NCBI GenBank assembly: GCA_905221605.1 | Contig: CAJNDS010001035.1 | Coordinates: 45,001 to 109,000, forward strand | Direction of reading: 5' to 3' | Length of the DNA stretch: 64,000 nt | Source of the DNA: Symbiodinium natans | Taxonomy: Eukaryota; Sar; Dinophyceae; Suessiales; Symbiodiniaceae | Shown here: positions 32,401 through 39,900 of the stretch, piece by piece | Position numbering within the stretch: the first letter of the stretch is position 1 | Layout: the number at the start of each line of letters is the position of its first letter | Notes under the pieces: generated by a model | Database searches by the model: none | The model's input: only the letters and a program-made list of their open reading frames with translations | Told to the model about the DNA's origin: nothing | Program-made: the position numbers and the translations under genes

Positions 32401-33818
32401 CATAAAACCCTCTGAAAAACCTTCCTAAACATGATCCTCTTAAACCCGATAAGGGTAACTTAAAGAAATGTCCCAAGGGCATACCGAGCAGCTTTGCCTG
32501 CTCTTCCATGAACAAGAAGAGGTCCTGACCATAGGGCTCCATCGCATAGATGCAAACAGCCAGAGGGATTTGGAATGTCACGATCCACTTCCAGAATGCC
32601 CGGCCCTGGATGGAGTCCGGAGGCGCGGTTCTCATAAAGTACGGGTAGGTGTCCTTGTTCGACAGAGCGGGGGACGATGCGGCCCATGCAATTTGTGGGA
32701 CCTTCCGTACCGCAGAAAGGCTTGCAACTGGAATTGCGATGGACGAGAAGATGCCACCCACAAGCGCAGCGACCGGCGTCTTGCCTGTACTCCACTTAGA
32801 ACCTTGATAAAAATATCAATTTGAGTTTTTTTGGGTTTCATATAAACAAAAATTTAAAGCAATTCCCAAGGGGGATAAAGTTGCCATCTAAGCCCAGCAT
32901 GAAGTCCAAAGCCGTCTCCACGCCCACGTCGGGTTGCGAATGGCTTGTGCCCACGCGCACTTTGATGTTAGAGCCTAGACCCGGGAGTAACCTAGGAATA
33001 AACAGGGTGCCCTTTTTGGTTCCTTAAAGGGGATGATAAGGGGAACCCAACCCCCAAAAAAAAAGGGCCTACTCCCGGTCCTAGGAGCTATTAGGATGCA
33101 AGTTCGCAATGGGGATGATGGGAGGCCCGAATCGCGCTGCCAAGGCGGGCTCGAAGTTCTTGCGCAGGTCGAGGTCAAAGCTCGCTACAACCTGACTCTC
33201 TCCAACAGCCAAGGAAATGAAAGGCTACAATTTCTACTACCCTCTTATAGTAGCCCAGTAACCATATCACAACAAGGGCACTTTTTTTTTGGTTGGTTAC
33301 TTTAACAAGGAAACCCAGAACCAAAGAAAAAAAAGGGTAAAGGAGACCATTGGGCTACCAAGCCCTCCAAATTTTTAGGAAAGCCAAAGAATTCAAGGAA
33401 GTGAGAGGTTACAATTTCTGAGCCCTCCAGATTTTAGGAAACCCTTCGGGGTTAGGGTTTAGGGTTTAGGGTTTAGGGTTTAGGGTTTAGGGTTTAGGGT
33501 GAAAGAATTCAAGTCCAACAATTTTTAAACGTCAGCAGCTGCGATGAAGGACGTGCTTTGCGATGTGACGGGCGCGTATGCGCCGATTGCGAGCTCCTGG
33601 GCCTGGAATCCTTGGGTAGCCCAGTAGCCATACTTTCATGAGGGTTTAGGGTTTAGGGTTTAGGGTTTAGGGTTTAGGGTTAGGGTTTAGGGTGAGGTGG
33701 TGTTAAGTAGTTTGAGAACTGAACCCATAACCCAAAAAAAGGGTAAAGGGTACCACTGGGCTACTAAGCATCTCGCCGGGATCTCCATGGCAAGCAAGAC
33801 ACACAGGAGGTGCGCCAT
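20077..33818 (-). CDS. TIR-domain membrane receptor with ANF-type ligand domain (about 30 exons)
   Basis: A multi-exon gene read by joining short open islands in one frame. From the N-terminus: signal peptide, ANF/periplasmic-binding-type ligand domain, GCC2/GCC3-like Cys-rich region, about eight hydrophobic segments, TIR domain, and an acidic Ser-rich tail ending at a TGA (20,077-20,079). Solved exons (5' to 3'): 33,818-33,773; 33,610-33,531; 33,191-33,089; 32,974-32,885; 32,784-32,485; 32,379-32,229; 32,086-32,007; 30,968 end; 30,868-30,783; 30,589-30,518; 30,409-30,291; 30,098 start; 29,866-29,470; 28,965 end; 28,825 start; 23,757-23,672; 23,367-23,256; 22,900-22,850; 22,646-22,540; 22,369-22,267; 22,127 start. 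Others are approximate. Donors are GT, GC or GA. It is probably a surface receptor passing an extracellular signal to a cytoplasmic TIR. The domain order is seen; the function is inferred. The ATG is the first in a hydrophobic leader, but an upstream exon cannot be excluded. Confidence 0.85.
20351..20440 (-). mobile_element. Family A element, right end fused to a CCCTAAA tract
   Basis: TGGTCGCCCAGCAACCATAC … GGGCGCCACTGGGG. The last bases of the inverted end are replaced by the start of the tract. Confidence 0.75.
20732..20965 (-). mobile_element. Family A element plus right-end fragment
   Basis: TCCAGTAACCATATTGCAGT … GGTACCAGTGGGCTACAAAA, followed at about 20,920-20,965 by a second right half ending TATCACTGGGCTACAAAG. 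Confidence 0.75.
21520..21680 (+). repeat. TTTAGGG array inside the receptor gene
   Basis: About 20 units, in CCCTAAA orientation relative to the minus-strand gene, lying in an intron of its 3' part. Confidence 0.9.
22128..22266 (-). mobile_element. Family B element (receptor intron)
   Basis: AAGATGGCCCTTATCAAACC … AAAATGTCCCAGAGGGCCTA. GCT at both junctions, GC donor; the join gives SVTDAEALATCEV. Confidence 0.8.
22370..22539 (-). mobile_element. Family A element with TTTAGGG insert (receptor intron)
   Basis: CGCCCAGTAGCCATATTT, then a TTTAGGG tract (about 22,401-22,456), then GGTTACTTTGTAAGGGAACC … GCCAGTGGGCTGC. GAAGC is duplicated exactly. GA donor; the join gives EMLKRCNVSMN. Confidence 0.85.
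22647..22849 (-). mobile_element. Family A element with internal duplication (receptor intron)
   Basis: The middle block (CTTT … TATAAGGGAACCTTGAACC) occurs twice. GA(T/G)G stands at both junctions. GA donor; the join gives GITMEDVKKAYVW. Confidence 0.8.
23256..24072 (-). CDS. Receptor exons: TIR domain
   Basis: Three exons join in frame. 23,948 to about 24,072 reads MFGIFLCHHKGGAGSLCRLL and VNVFLDSDQLE. 23,672-23,757 reads ELDLIFHTVRSMTQSVVAVQ TPELLTRM. 23,256-23,367 reads WCAGELTTAYKNGVTTVPLI CDGF. The order is that of a TIR fold: beta-A 'FGIFLCHH', 'VFLDSDQL', helix, 'SVVAVQTPEL', then 'W-CAGEL…VPLICDGF'. The Glu in CAGEL aligns with the catalytic Glu of NAD-cleaving TIRs such as SARM1, where it precedes TAL…IVPIIDGF. 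The junctions use a GA donor (23,947) and a GC donor (23,671); the frame is kept in both. The alignment is by eye. A scaffolding-only TIR is possible. Confidence 0.85.
24121..24229 (-). mobile_element. Family A element, left-truncated
   Basis: GGGTATTATGATAAGGGTAC … GGGCACCACTGAGCTACCCA. A TTTAGGG tract adjoins the truncated side. Confidence 0.7.
24230..28825 (-). CDS. Receptor exons, membrane region (about eight hydrophobic segments)
   Basis: Exon 17 (about 28,695-28,825) reads NCMEGHRPQEEGSC and then a hydrophobic segment AIIASAVVVIVLIVLFALV. Further short exons give NIVTVATVGSQMVTAIQA (about 28,430), LGSIRQLSINWVEPVRRLID (about 27,790), IRISCVFGTDSPTLKFF (about 27,340), LLVCPMGSCLLLAVWGMSRL (about 27,080), NGLIVFALFITLALAVLGPF (about 26,780), SNPGIICFASSEHWVL (about 26,410), LSIIGIICYPVAILVWAAYT (about 25,940), RIASGKGLGLVNRYRFLFQR (about 25,640), ILGLLLLFRNALVAVFPVAF (about 25,430), LLMGALFVLGSLLQVRHWPW (about 25,040), AGFLLVVLLGAAPLLEIDKD (about 24,700) and VLGWLLFFAVLGPLVAGFGA (about 24,290). 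About eight segments are long and hydrophobic enough to span a membrane. The exact count is uncertain, and it matters for which side the TIR lies on. Nearly every intron contains a telomere-type tract, an introner-like element, or both. Confidence 0.75.
24463..24565. mobile_element. Family H element (receptor intron)
   Basis: CTTGGCTGACTTCTGAACCC … AGCCAGAAGAAAGCCAAG: inverted ends, with an inner inverted pair AAAAGTTCAACTTTTAG / CCCAAAAGTTAAAGTCC. It lies between two membrane-region exons. Confidence 0.7.
24810..24908. mobile_element. Family E element (receptor intron)
   Basis: AAGTAACCTAGGAATAAACA … CCTTTTTGGCTCTAAGGGGA. Related to 32,975-33,088 but missing the right inverted end, where CCCTAAA/CCCTACA repeats begin. 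Confidence 0.65.
25222..25385. mobile_element. Family J element with CCCTAAA insert (receptor intron)
   Basis: GGTTGCTAGGGAATGAGGGA … GGTACCTCATACCCCATTCC, an inverted pair, followed by a CCCTAAA tract and a repeated GGGATTCTATAGGGTACC. Similar in build to 28,826-28,964. Confidence 0.6.
25800..25893 (-). mobile_element. Family A element, left end replaced by telomere-type tract
   Basis: GGGGTTGGCTTCTGTCTAAG … AATCCACTGGGCTACCAGG. The left inverted end is absent and TTTAGGG variants stand in its place. The coding join YPV|RIASGKG works with a GC donor. Confidence 0.65.
26110..26245. mobile_element. Family I element (receptor intron)
   Basis: AAGTATGGGCCCTTGGGTTG … GGGCCCATACTTGGGGACCA … GTAACTACCCTAAGACACC. 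It has a clear inverted pair AAGTATGGGCCC / GGGCCCATACTT. Confidence 0.65.
26878..26982 (-). repeat. CCCTATAAA / CCTTATAAA array
   Basis: About 11 units of a 9-10-mer telomere-like variant with inserted TA, between two membrane-region exons of the receptor gene. Confidence 0.9.
27432..27640 (-). mobile_element. Family A element plus partial second copy
   Basis: A full copy TAGCTCAGTAAGCAGATTAT … GCACCACTGGGCTACCAAGG is followed by a second, partial copy ending GGGTACCGCTGAG, cut by a TTTAGGG tract. Confidence 0.75.
28225..28345 (-). mobile_element. Family B element (receptor intron)
   Basis: TAGGATTGCCCTGAAAACCC … AATGTCCCAAGGGCCTATC, similar to 22,128-22,266, followed by a family A right half (GCCACTACTGGGCTACC). 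Confidence 0.65.
28598..28690 (-). mobile_element. Family A element, truncated
   Basis: GGGTACCCAATTTAGGGCTG … AAGGCACCACGCGGCTACCA. The left inverted end is missing and the element abuts a TTTAGGG tract. Confidence 0.6.
28826..28964 (-). mobile_element. Family J element (receptor intron)
   Basis: Contains three GGTACCCT-type motifs around AT-rich sequence and inverted ends (GCGAGTAGGGACC / GATTCCCTACCAACC). GCAAC is duplicated. GC donor; the join gives GLACNNCMEGHRP. Confidence 0.8.
28941..29866 (-). CDS. Receptor exons 14-16: Cys-rich GCC2/GCC3-like stalk
   Basis: Exon 14 (29,470-29,866) holds about three repeats of an ephrin-receptor-like Cys pattern: CKACPRGFYCLGG, CPRGSFANETGMTNCTLCPP, CSPCPAGFYGNTLGLEACVR, CDKGTYVAETGARGCIECGM. 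Exon 15 (about 29,186-29,298) continues with CMRCPDGLHCAAG, and exon 16 (28,965 to about 29,115) with CRGVAQCPENPLGRCADGRE. Such modules usually form an extracellular stalk next to the membrane. The intron at 29,299-29,469 is a TTTAGGG/GGGTTGA tract with a GT donor and a CTAG acceptor. The intron between exons 15 and 16 carries a short CCCTAAA tract. Confidence 0.85.
29366..29425 (+). repeat. GGGTTGA variant array
   Basis: About eight units of GGGTTGA embedded in a TTTAGGG tract, within the intron at about 29,299-29,469. Confidence 0.9.
29877..29998 (-). mobile_element. Family F element (receptor intron)
   Basis: Contains TAACCTTTGGGACCATAAGG and GGTTATAAAAGTTAGCTACT, matching the element at 655-775. 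It separates the ligand domain from the Cys-rich stalk. The exact donor is not solved. Confidence 0.65.
29999..32784 (-). CDS. Receptor exons 5-13: ANF/periplasmic-binding-type ligand domain
   Basis: Exon 5 (32,485-32,784) is the clearest. It reads VAALVGGIFSSIAIPVASLS and then IAWAASSPALSNKDTYPYFM RTAPPDS, the classic 'can choose S/A-ATSP-L-S-YPYFMRT-P-D' stretch of ANF-receptor/type 1 periplasmic-binding domains, here in the GABA-B/glutamate receptor-like class. Later exons continue the fold: EEDRLKGVSIRYMPNNFVVA, NSQMFNNFAPVMRSEGMLGP, SAVVFGPEIVSSDLPVGFMR, NDQPEELLWQRMDLDDVDSP, FLVPAMTQDDFSSLNIPMWS, AMYTVALAANSLLNQGVSLE, QTTFTGVTGDISFDANGDRL, GATFNASTGELKLLDHDLYW. The ligand cannot be told from the sequence. 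Junctions around 31,773-32,006 and 31,073-31,633 are not fully solved. Confidence 0.85.
30099..30290 (-). mobile_element. Family A element with internal TTTAGGG tract (receptor intron)
   Basis: Left half TAGCCCAGTAACCATGTTAC … GGTTGGTTACTTC, then a TTTAGGG tract of about 50 bp (30,200-30,259), then CGCCACTGGGCTAGCAAG. GTNC lies at both junctions. GT donor; the join gives VVEGTSSPSRQ. Confidence 0.85.
30410..30517 (-). mobile_element. Family F element (receptor intron)
   Basis: Two internal AAAAGTGTAnA motifs in inverted order and ends AGTTGCTGAGT / ACTCACACAGCTACC. GTTA is duplicated. GT donor; the join gives KGATLLNEMKQ. Confidence 0.8.
30590..30782 (-). mobile_element. Family A element carrying a telomere-type insert (receptor intron)
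   Basis: TAGCCCAGTAACCATATTAT … TACCACTGGGCTGCTAAG, with a CCCCAAA/CCCTAAA tract and CCCCCCAAAACCCC inserted before the right end. ATAC stands at both borders. On the coding strand the GTAT copy provides the GT donor; the join gives DAMYTVAL. Confidence 0.85.
30869..30967 (-). repeat. Telomere-repeat intron with 14 bp flanking duplication
   Basis: A CCCTAAA tract of about 80 bp interrupts the ligand-domain coding sequence. AGGGCACCTTGTAG stands on both sides (30,862-30,875 and 30,961-30,974). On the coding strand this is CTACAAGGTGCCCT. Using GT of the first copy as donor and AG of the second as acceptor removes exactly 99 bp and restores TAC AAG GTG CCC in frame. Confidence 0.8.
31073..31463 (+). 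repeat. TTTTAGGG (8-mer) variant array in an intron
   Basis: About 48 units of GGGTTTTA, almost free of the 7-mer that surrounds it. It lies in the intron between two ligand-domain exons of the minus-strand receptor gene (about 30,968-31,072 and 31,634-31,772). Confidence 0.95.
31535..31655 (-). repeat. Telomere-type tract flanked by a duplicated splice-donor region
   Basis: A CCCTAAA tract is bounded by two copies of CCAGGCTCGTAGTCCGCGAA (about 31,541-31,560 and 31,635-31,654). On the coding strand the duplicated segment is the end of a ligand-domain exon and its GT donor, so two possible donors now exist on either side of the tract. Confidence 0.8.
31820..31985. repeat. AT microsatellite in a receptor intron
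   Basis: Several (AT)n blocks with ATAAATAAATA and TATATATATACAC, between ligand-domain exons at about 31,634-31,772 and 32,007-32,086. Confidence 0.85.
32380..32484 (-). mobile_element. Family B element (receptor intron)
   Basis: Shares GATGGCCCTCATAAAACCCT and AATGTCCCAAGGGC with copies at 22,128 and 28,225. GT donor, CAG acceptor; frame kept (LLG|EEDRLKG). Confidence 0.7.
32785..32884 (-). mobile_element. 100 bp introner-like element (receptor intron)
   Basis: AT-rich insert between GATG and ACAG on the coding strand, with GCAA at both junctions. GC donor; the join gives LDGKTPVAALVGG in frame. The family is not assigned. Confidence 0.7.
32885..33818 (-). CDS. Receptor exons 1-4: signal peptide and start of ligand domain
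   Basis: Exon 1 reads MAHLLCVLLAMEIPAR, a short hydrophobic leader typical of a signal peptide. It joins exon 2 (QELAIGAYAPVTSQSTSF) when a GA donor is used at 33,772. Exon 3 carries VVASFDLDLRKNFEPALAAR, and exon 4 carries VRVGTSHSQPDVGVETALDF. All four stay in one frame with introns 33,611-33,772, 33,192-33,530, 32,975-33,088 and 32,785-32,884. The first, third and fourth introns are single dispersed elements flanked by short direct repeats. The long second intron holds a TTTAGGG tract, a family A element and a degenerate repeat pair with AGGTTACAATTTCT. Confidence 0.75.
32975..33088 (-). mobile_element. Family E introner-like element (receptor intron)
   Basis: Carries GGAGTAACCTAGGAATAAAC at one end and GGGCCTACTCCCGGTCCTAG at the other, which are inverted. 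The direct repeat GCTC lies at both junctions. GC donor, TAG acceptor; frame restored. Confidence 0.75.
33247..33362 (-). mobile_element. Family A element
   Basis: Full copy: TAGCCCAGTAACCATATCAC … GGTTGGTTACTTTAACAAGG … CATTGGGCTACCAAG. It lies in the long second intron of the receptor gene. Confidence 0.85.
33611..33772 (-). mobile_element. Family A introner-like element, intron 1 of the receptor gene
   Basis: Ends TAGCCCAGTAGCC and GTACCACTGGGCTACTAAG are inverted repeats. A 3 bp GAT is duplicated at the junctions. The donor is GA. A TTTAGGG tract sits inside the element, replacing part of its middle. Confidence 0.8.
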
Positions 33819-33904
33819 CTCTTCGGGTTTAGGGTTTAGGGTTTAGGGTTGAGGGTTTAGGGTTGAGGGTTGAGGGTTTAGGGTTTAGGGTTTAGGGTTT
33901 AGGA

Positions 33905-36900
33905 TTACAGTTGCGTCTCTTTGAGACAGCACCACCCCGCCACTCAACGAAAGGCGGCTTGGGCATATAATCTTGCAGCGGATGTTTTGGAGAGTTGGCA
34001 CAGTGGAACCATGTGGCAAAGTCTCTTCAAGGATTCTCGTGTCCTACCAACAAAGTAGGTTTGGGCTTTTAGGGTAACCCTAAGCGGTTATGGTTTAGGG
34101 TTTAGGGTTTAGGGTTTAGGGTTTAGGGTTTAGGGTTTCGGGTTAAGGGTTTGGGGCTTCGGCCTGAGAAACCGATCCATGAAAGAGGCAGTGCCCTGGC
34201 GCTCGGCCAGCTCCTCCGACACCAGAGGTTCCAGACATCGAGTTTAGGTTTAGGGTTTAGGGTTTAGGGTTTAGGGTTTAGGGTTTAGAGAGGGAGGGAA
34301 TGTGGGCTCGCACATCTGTACCTGCCTTCATCCTTGTCGGGCAACGATTCTGCAATATTTTCCACGGCCGCTCGCTGCATCATGTGGGCATGGCGAGACC
34401 TATAAGGTTTGGTGGTTAGGGTCTAGGGTCTACAGGGTCTAGGGTTTAGGACCTACAAGGTTTGGGGTTTTGGTGTAAAGGCTCAGGGCCTGTGTGAGAA
34501 AAGGCGCCAAGAGAGGAAACGGGGCATGAGGCAAGCCCATTCAACCCTCTCAAGACTTGTGATCGAGCCAAGTATGAATATGGTGCCTGTCAGCTTGGGT
34601 GTCTTGCAATGTTCATACTTCTTAAGCCTAGACCGTAAACCTAATATACCCCCAAGTGCTCCCCAATACTCCCCAGACGCCCGAAAACTCCGAGATACTC
34701 TCTAATACTCCCGAATACTCCCCAAGACTCCTGAGTACTCCCTTATTCACCCTAATACCCCCTAGTCACTCCGAAGGCTTGCTAGGCTTCCTTCAGGCAC
34801 CCTGTGTACCTCCCCCGCCCCTTTGAACTGTAGAGCTTAGTGATCAGGGTTTAGGGTTTAGGGTTCAGAGATTGGGGTTTAGGGTTTAGAGATGAGTGGC
34901 CAGGGTCTAGGGTCTAGGGTCTAGGGTCTAGGGTTTAGGGTTTAGGGTTTAGGGTCCAGTTGGAGCCGGAGATCATGGACTCAACATCCCGCAGCCCGGC
35001 AGTGTTGGCGCCCTGTTTCAGTCCCTCTCGTCGGAGCCCTACGTCACCCGTACACCGCAAAGCCACCGAAACCCTTCCTTCCTAAAAAGGTACTCCTAAG
35101 ACTCGAGTCCTAAACCCTAAACCCTAAACCCTAAACCCTAAACCCTAAACCCTAAACCCTAAACCCTAAAGATCCCTTCATGTACTTCCAGCATGGCCCT
35201 GATCGCCTATGAAACCTTCTTATGGGCACCTCAAGAGTCTCCGAACCCAAGGTTCCTAAACCCTAAACCCTAAACCCTAAACCCTAAACCCTAAACCCTA
35301 AACCCTAAACCCCTAACCCTAAACCCTAAACCCCTAACCCTAAACCCTAAACCCGAAACCCTAAACCCTAAACGCCCAGGGGGGGAAAGGGAGTAGGGAG
35401 CGCTCAAACGGTAAGCGATGCCGGATGGCCAGTATCGAAGAAGACCAGGAAGGAGCGATCCTGACTCACAGCCACGGGGTTTCGGGTTGAGGGTTTAGGG
35501 TTTAGGGTTTCGGGTTTAACTTTTTTCTCTTTTTTTTTTTTAAGTTTAGGGTTTGGGGTTTAGGGTTTAGGTTTGAGGGCTTAGGGTTTTGAAGTTTAGG
35601 GTCTCGGGTTTAGCTTTATTCGTTTTTAAAGTTAGGGTTGAGGGTTTAGGGTTTAGGGTTGAGGGTTGAGGGTTTAGGGTTTAGGGTTTGGGGTTGAGAC
35701 TGTACGGGTGTGTTTTTTGTTTTGTTTCCGAAATGTGGTCCTCTTTAACCCAGTAAGGAAACATGAAACATCCCAAGGGCCTACTCCAAACAGACCTAAA
35801 CCTGAAGGACTCTTTACTCGGTGCACCTTTTCAGCTTAAATGCCCTATGAACGTATTCCTGAACAGGATAGGGCCTTCTTTAAAATCCGACGAGGGAAGA
35901 GGAACAATCTCCTAAGGTCCTACCTGACATGATCTAAGCCCTAAACCCCAACTCCCTCCAAAACCCTAAGCCCCTACACACCCTTGAACCCTAAAAGTAG
36001 TCGCAAGTTCTCCCGAAACTCCCCAGCATCCCCGGCAAACCGGAAGATCTCAACAGCAATGCCCTGTCCTCGCTTGGGGGCAGGGTGGCTTCTGCCTCGT
36101 CGGCTCCTTCATCAGGGGCTTGACGGGTCATTCGGGGCTTAGGGCTTGAGGGTTTAGGATTCACGGCTTTGGGGCTCTTGTTGGTTTGGGGTTAAGGCTT
36201 GCTAGGGCGTTAGGGGTTTTTCGGGGGCTTAGGGTGTTAGGGTGGGACTGAGGTGAGGGCTCAAGCTCACGCACGGTTTAGGGTTTAGGGTTGAAATGGG
36301 TTTAAGGCCCTTCTTGCTTTCTCCATGAACTGAGTGAGCCCGAGGCCGTCGAACAGGGCAAGTCTGAGTGTGTGCCTGGGTGCCAAAAAGCACAATGAGG
36401 TTCCCCGAAACCCAAACCCCTTAACCATCGTGGTGTCAGAGCTTCCGGAACTCGAGCCCTTAAGCCCTCAAAAGTTCGAGGGTTCATGTAGGGTCAGGAT
36501 TTAGAGGTTTAGAGGTTTGGAGGTCTTAGGGCTTAGGGGTCGGGATTTCAGCCCTAAACCCTAAAACCATACACCCCGATTGTTTAAACGGGTAGCCGTA
36601 CCCTAAACCCTGATAGCCCTAGTAACCCTAAACCCTAGAAACCCTCAACCCTAAACCTTAAGCCTTAAACCCCAAGCCCGAAACCCGAAACCTTGAACCC
36701 TAAACCCAAAACCCAAAACCCAAAACCCAAAACCCTAAACCCGAAACCCTAAGTTACTGCTAGCCTTCGCCGTCGCCATCGTCGATGGGGCCATCAGGCG
36801 GCGGTTCCTCTCAGGGCACTGGGCGTCGCAGCGCGCAGGAACGATTTGGGGGCTTGGGGTTTAGGGTTTAGGGTTTAGGGTTTAGGGCTTAGGGTTTAGG

Positions 36901-39900
36901 GTTTAGGGTTTAGGGTTTAGGGTTTAGGGTTTGGGGCTACTGCATCACCTCTGGGGCTGGAAGTCCGTAGAGTTCATAGGGGGGAAAAATCCCACGGACG
37001 CGACGTCTGAGTCCTCTGTCTCCAGTTCAGGATCTGCAGCCTGCTCCACGGACCTGAGGGTGTTTAGGGTTTAGGGTTTAGGGTTTAGGGTTTAGGGTTT
37101 AGGGTTTAGGGTTTTCGGGTTGAGGGTTCATGGGCTCAGGCTTTAGGGATACTTGGAGCTCATACTCTGTGGTTTAGTGAATCCTGATTGGGACGTAGGC
37201 TTCAGTTGGGCACCTACATCCAAGGATGCCAAGACATCCAGGCAACACAGAGTGCGAACGACAAGATGGAATTCCATCCAATACATCTCTTCACCGGCCC
37301 TCACTAGACCCTCCAAAACCCTATAAACCCTAAACTCTAAACCCTAAACCCTAACCCCCAAGCCCTAAATCCTGAACCCTAAACCCTAAACCCGTTTGAG
37401 CAGAGAGGATTCACTGGGGGGAGAGGGGGGCACTCAGATTCCTGCATGCAGATCACGCAGAAGCCCGTGGCGGTATGCAGGAGGAGCTTCGGCGTCTCGT
37501 CCTGTTCATGCAAGAAAGATGTTCCCTACTGCGGGTTGAGGGGTTTCGGTTCGGTTCCGAATGCTGCCGGGAAAGTGCCTTCTTCCCCCCTAAACCCTAA
37601 ACCCTAAACCCTAAACCCTAAACCCCTAAACCCTAAACCCCTAACCCCTAACCCCTAAACCCTAAACCCTAAACTCCCTTGAAAGAAGCAATGAAGTATC
37701 GACCTCACGCATGTGGGTGGTTCTTCATGTCCTGTAGAGAGATGGACCATGGGATGCGTGCCCTTGAACCAAGGGAAAGCCTTTTCTTGGAAGGGAGGCT
37801 GCCTTATAGTTCCACTTTGGGATGTTCCCCCTTATACCAACAGTCCTGAATAGGATTATAACAGGGGGTACCATAATCCCTATCAAGGACCGTTAGTATA
37901 AGGGGGAAGTTCTACTTATGGTTCTGATGGGGATAGGAAGGTTGAATTGGCTCAGTATTCCTCAAAAACTGGAGTAAACATTTCAAAACCAAACCCCGAA
38001 GCCTAGCACCTACCATTCCGTTCCAACGCCCCCCGGAAGCGATAACCCTACTGCTGCCGATGCCCTCAGGTCGTTCTGCAAGCTGCGCAGAAAAAGAAAT
38101 GCTCGGCTAAAGAGACCCGCAGCTTCTGTGTGAATCCGAGGACAAACGGAAGGAGTCACCAGACCCGAACAAAAACTTTAAGGAACCTGTGCTAATAACT
38201 TGGCTAATAACCCTGAACCCTCCTAAACCTGATCCAGAACCCTAAGAGCCCAAAACCCTGATATCCCCAAACCCTAATCACTAATAATCCGAATACCCCT
38301 CGTAACCCTAAACCCTACCAATACCCTAAACCCCGAACCCTAAACCCTAAACCCTAAACCCTAAACCCTAAACGGTTTAACCCTAAACCCTAAACCCTGC
38401 TTCACAAGCACGGGGCGCTGCTCCTCTTTAAGGGCGACGCGCTGTGCCTCTGGCTGCTCTTCATCCTCGAGCCCCTGTGAATAGGGTGGGAGGGTTTAGG
38501 GTTTAGGGTTTAGGGTTTAGGGTTTAGGGTTTAGGGTTTAGGGTTTAGGGTTTAGGGTTTAGGGTTTAGGGTTTAGGGTTCGGGGTTCGGGGTTTAGCGT
38601 TTAGGGTTTAGGGTTTAGGGTTTAGCGTTTAGGGTTTAGGGTTTAGGGTTTAATTAGCGTTTAGGGATCCTGGGGCCTCCAACCTTGACGTAGGCGTTCA
38701 GGGTTCAGGGTTTAGGGGCCAGGCAGTGGTGGTATCTTGTAGGGTCTGGGGTTGCATGGAGTCTGAGGCCGTGGGTTGCGCGTGAGTGTGGGAAACCTAG
38801 GCTGACAAAGCCGTCTTCTTGCACGTCTTCCAGGATCTCTGGTGTAAGGCAGGCCCAGGACCTCTCAGCAGAGCTGCATGCACTTCGGAGCTCCTCGGGC
38901 GCTATGCAGAGGGCGGATTCCTGGCCATCCGGAATCTCCCGGGCTGCGTTGACAGCACGTGGCGACACGAAGAGAGGAGCGGAGCAGAAGCCCCGCGCCG
39001 CAGAAACCCTTCGTCACCCCTTTTTAGAACCCTGAACCCTAAACCTACCCTAAATTGCTCTCGTCCCCGGCTGTGGGTCTTCGGCGGTTGCCCTTATTCT
39101 CCCTTCGTTCCCCTAGGGTTTAGGGTTTAGGGTGTAGGGTTTAGGGGCTCGACCTAGACCCTAAACCACAAGCCCTATAAACCCGAATCCTGAAGGCCTG
39201 ACTTTGGCTGATGCCTCCCACGCCATAAGCCTTTCCCCATCCTAGCCGCCAACTCCGCCTGGGACATCCATTTGCATTAGTGCAGGGTTGATGGTTGAGG
39301 GTTCAGGGTTTAGGGTCTTGGGTTGAGTTGGATGTTAATGGGTGTGCGATAATGGTTCGAGTTTAGGGTTTTAGGGTTGAGGTTAACAGTTTACGGGTTT
39401 TGGATTTAGAGATCCCTTTGACGACCCACTCCCCCCCCCCGCCACTAAACCCCTTGATGTCTGAAGCAACCCTATAAACTATAAACTGTCGAACCTGGCC
39501 GCTAAACCCCAAACCGTAAACCCTGACTAAACACGAAACCCCAAACCGTAAACCCTGACTAAACTCTAAGCCCTTACCCCAGCTCAAGAGTTCAACACTT
39601 CGTGCAGCGTTCTAAACGAAACTTCCATTACAGACCCCAGCTGCGCCCTCCCTTCCGCCGCCACTCCTAACGCCGGGTTTAGGGTTTCGGGTTGAGGGTG
39701 TAAGGGCTTCAAGGTGTAGAATGGCCAGTCTCGCCCTGGATACCTGCACCCCCCTCCCCCCCCTTCGAAAGAGCGCATGTCGAACTTAGAATGCATACAC
39801 TGCATCCACCAACTCTAAACACGACATCGCCCCTACCGCCGCCAGGACAAAAGGCACCCCAAACCCTAAACCCCAAACCCGAAACCCCAAACCCCTAAAC

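Noticed and set aside
37390-37530. RING-finger reading of the CVICMQESEC island
   Set aside because: Only one CxxC and no His/Cys ladder is visible in the island, so a zinc domain cannot be claimed.
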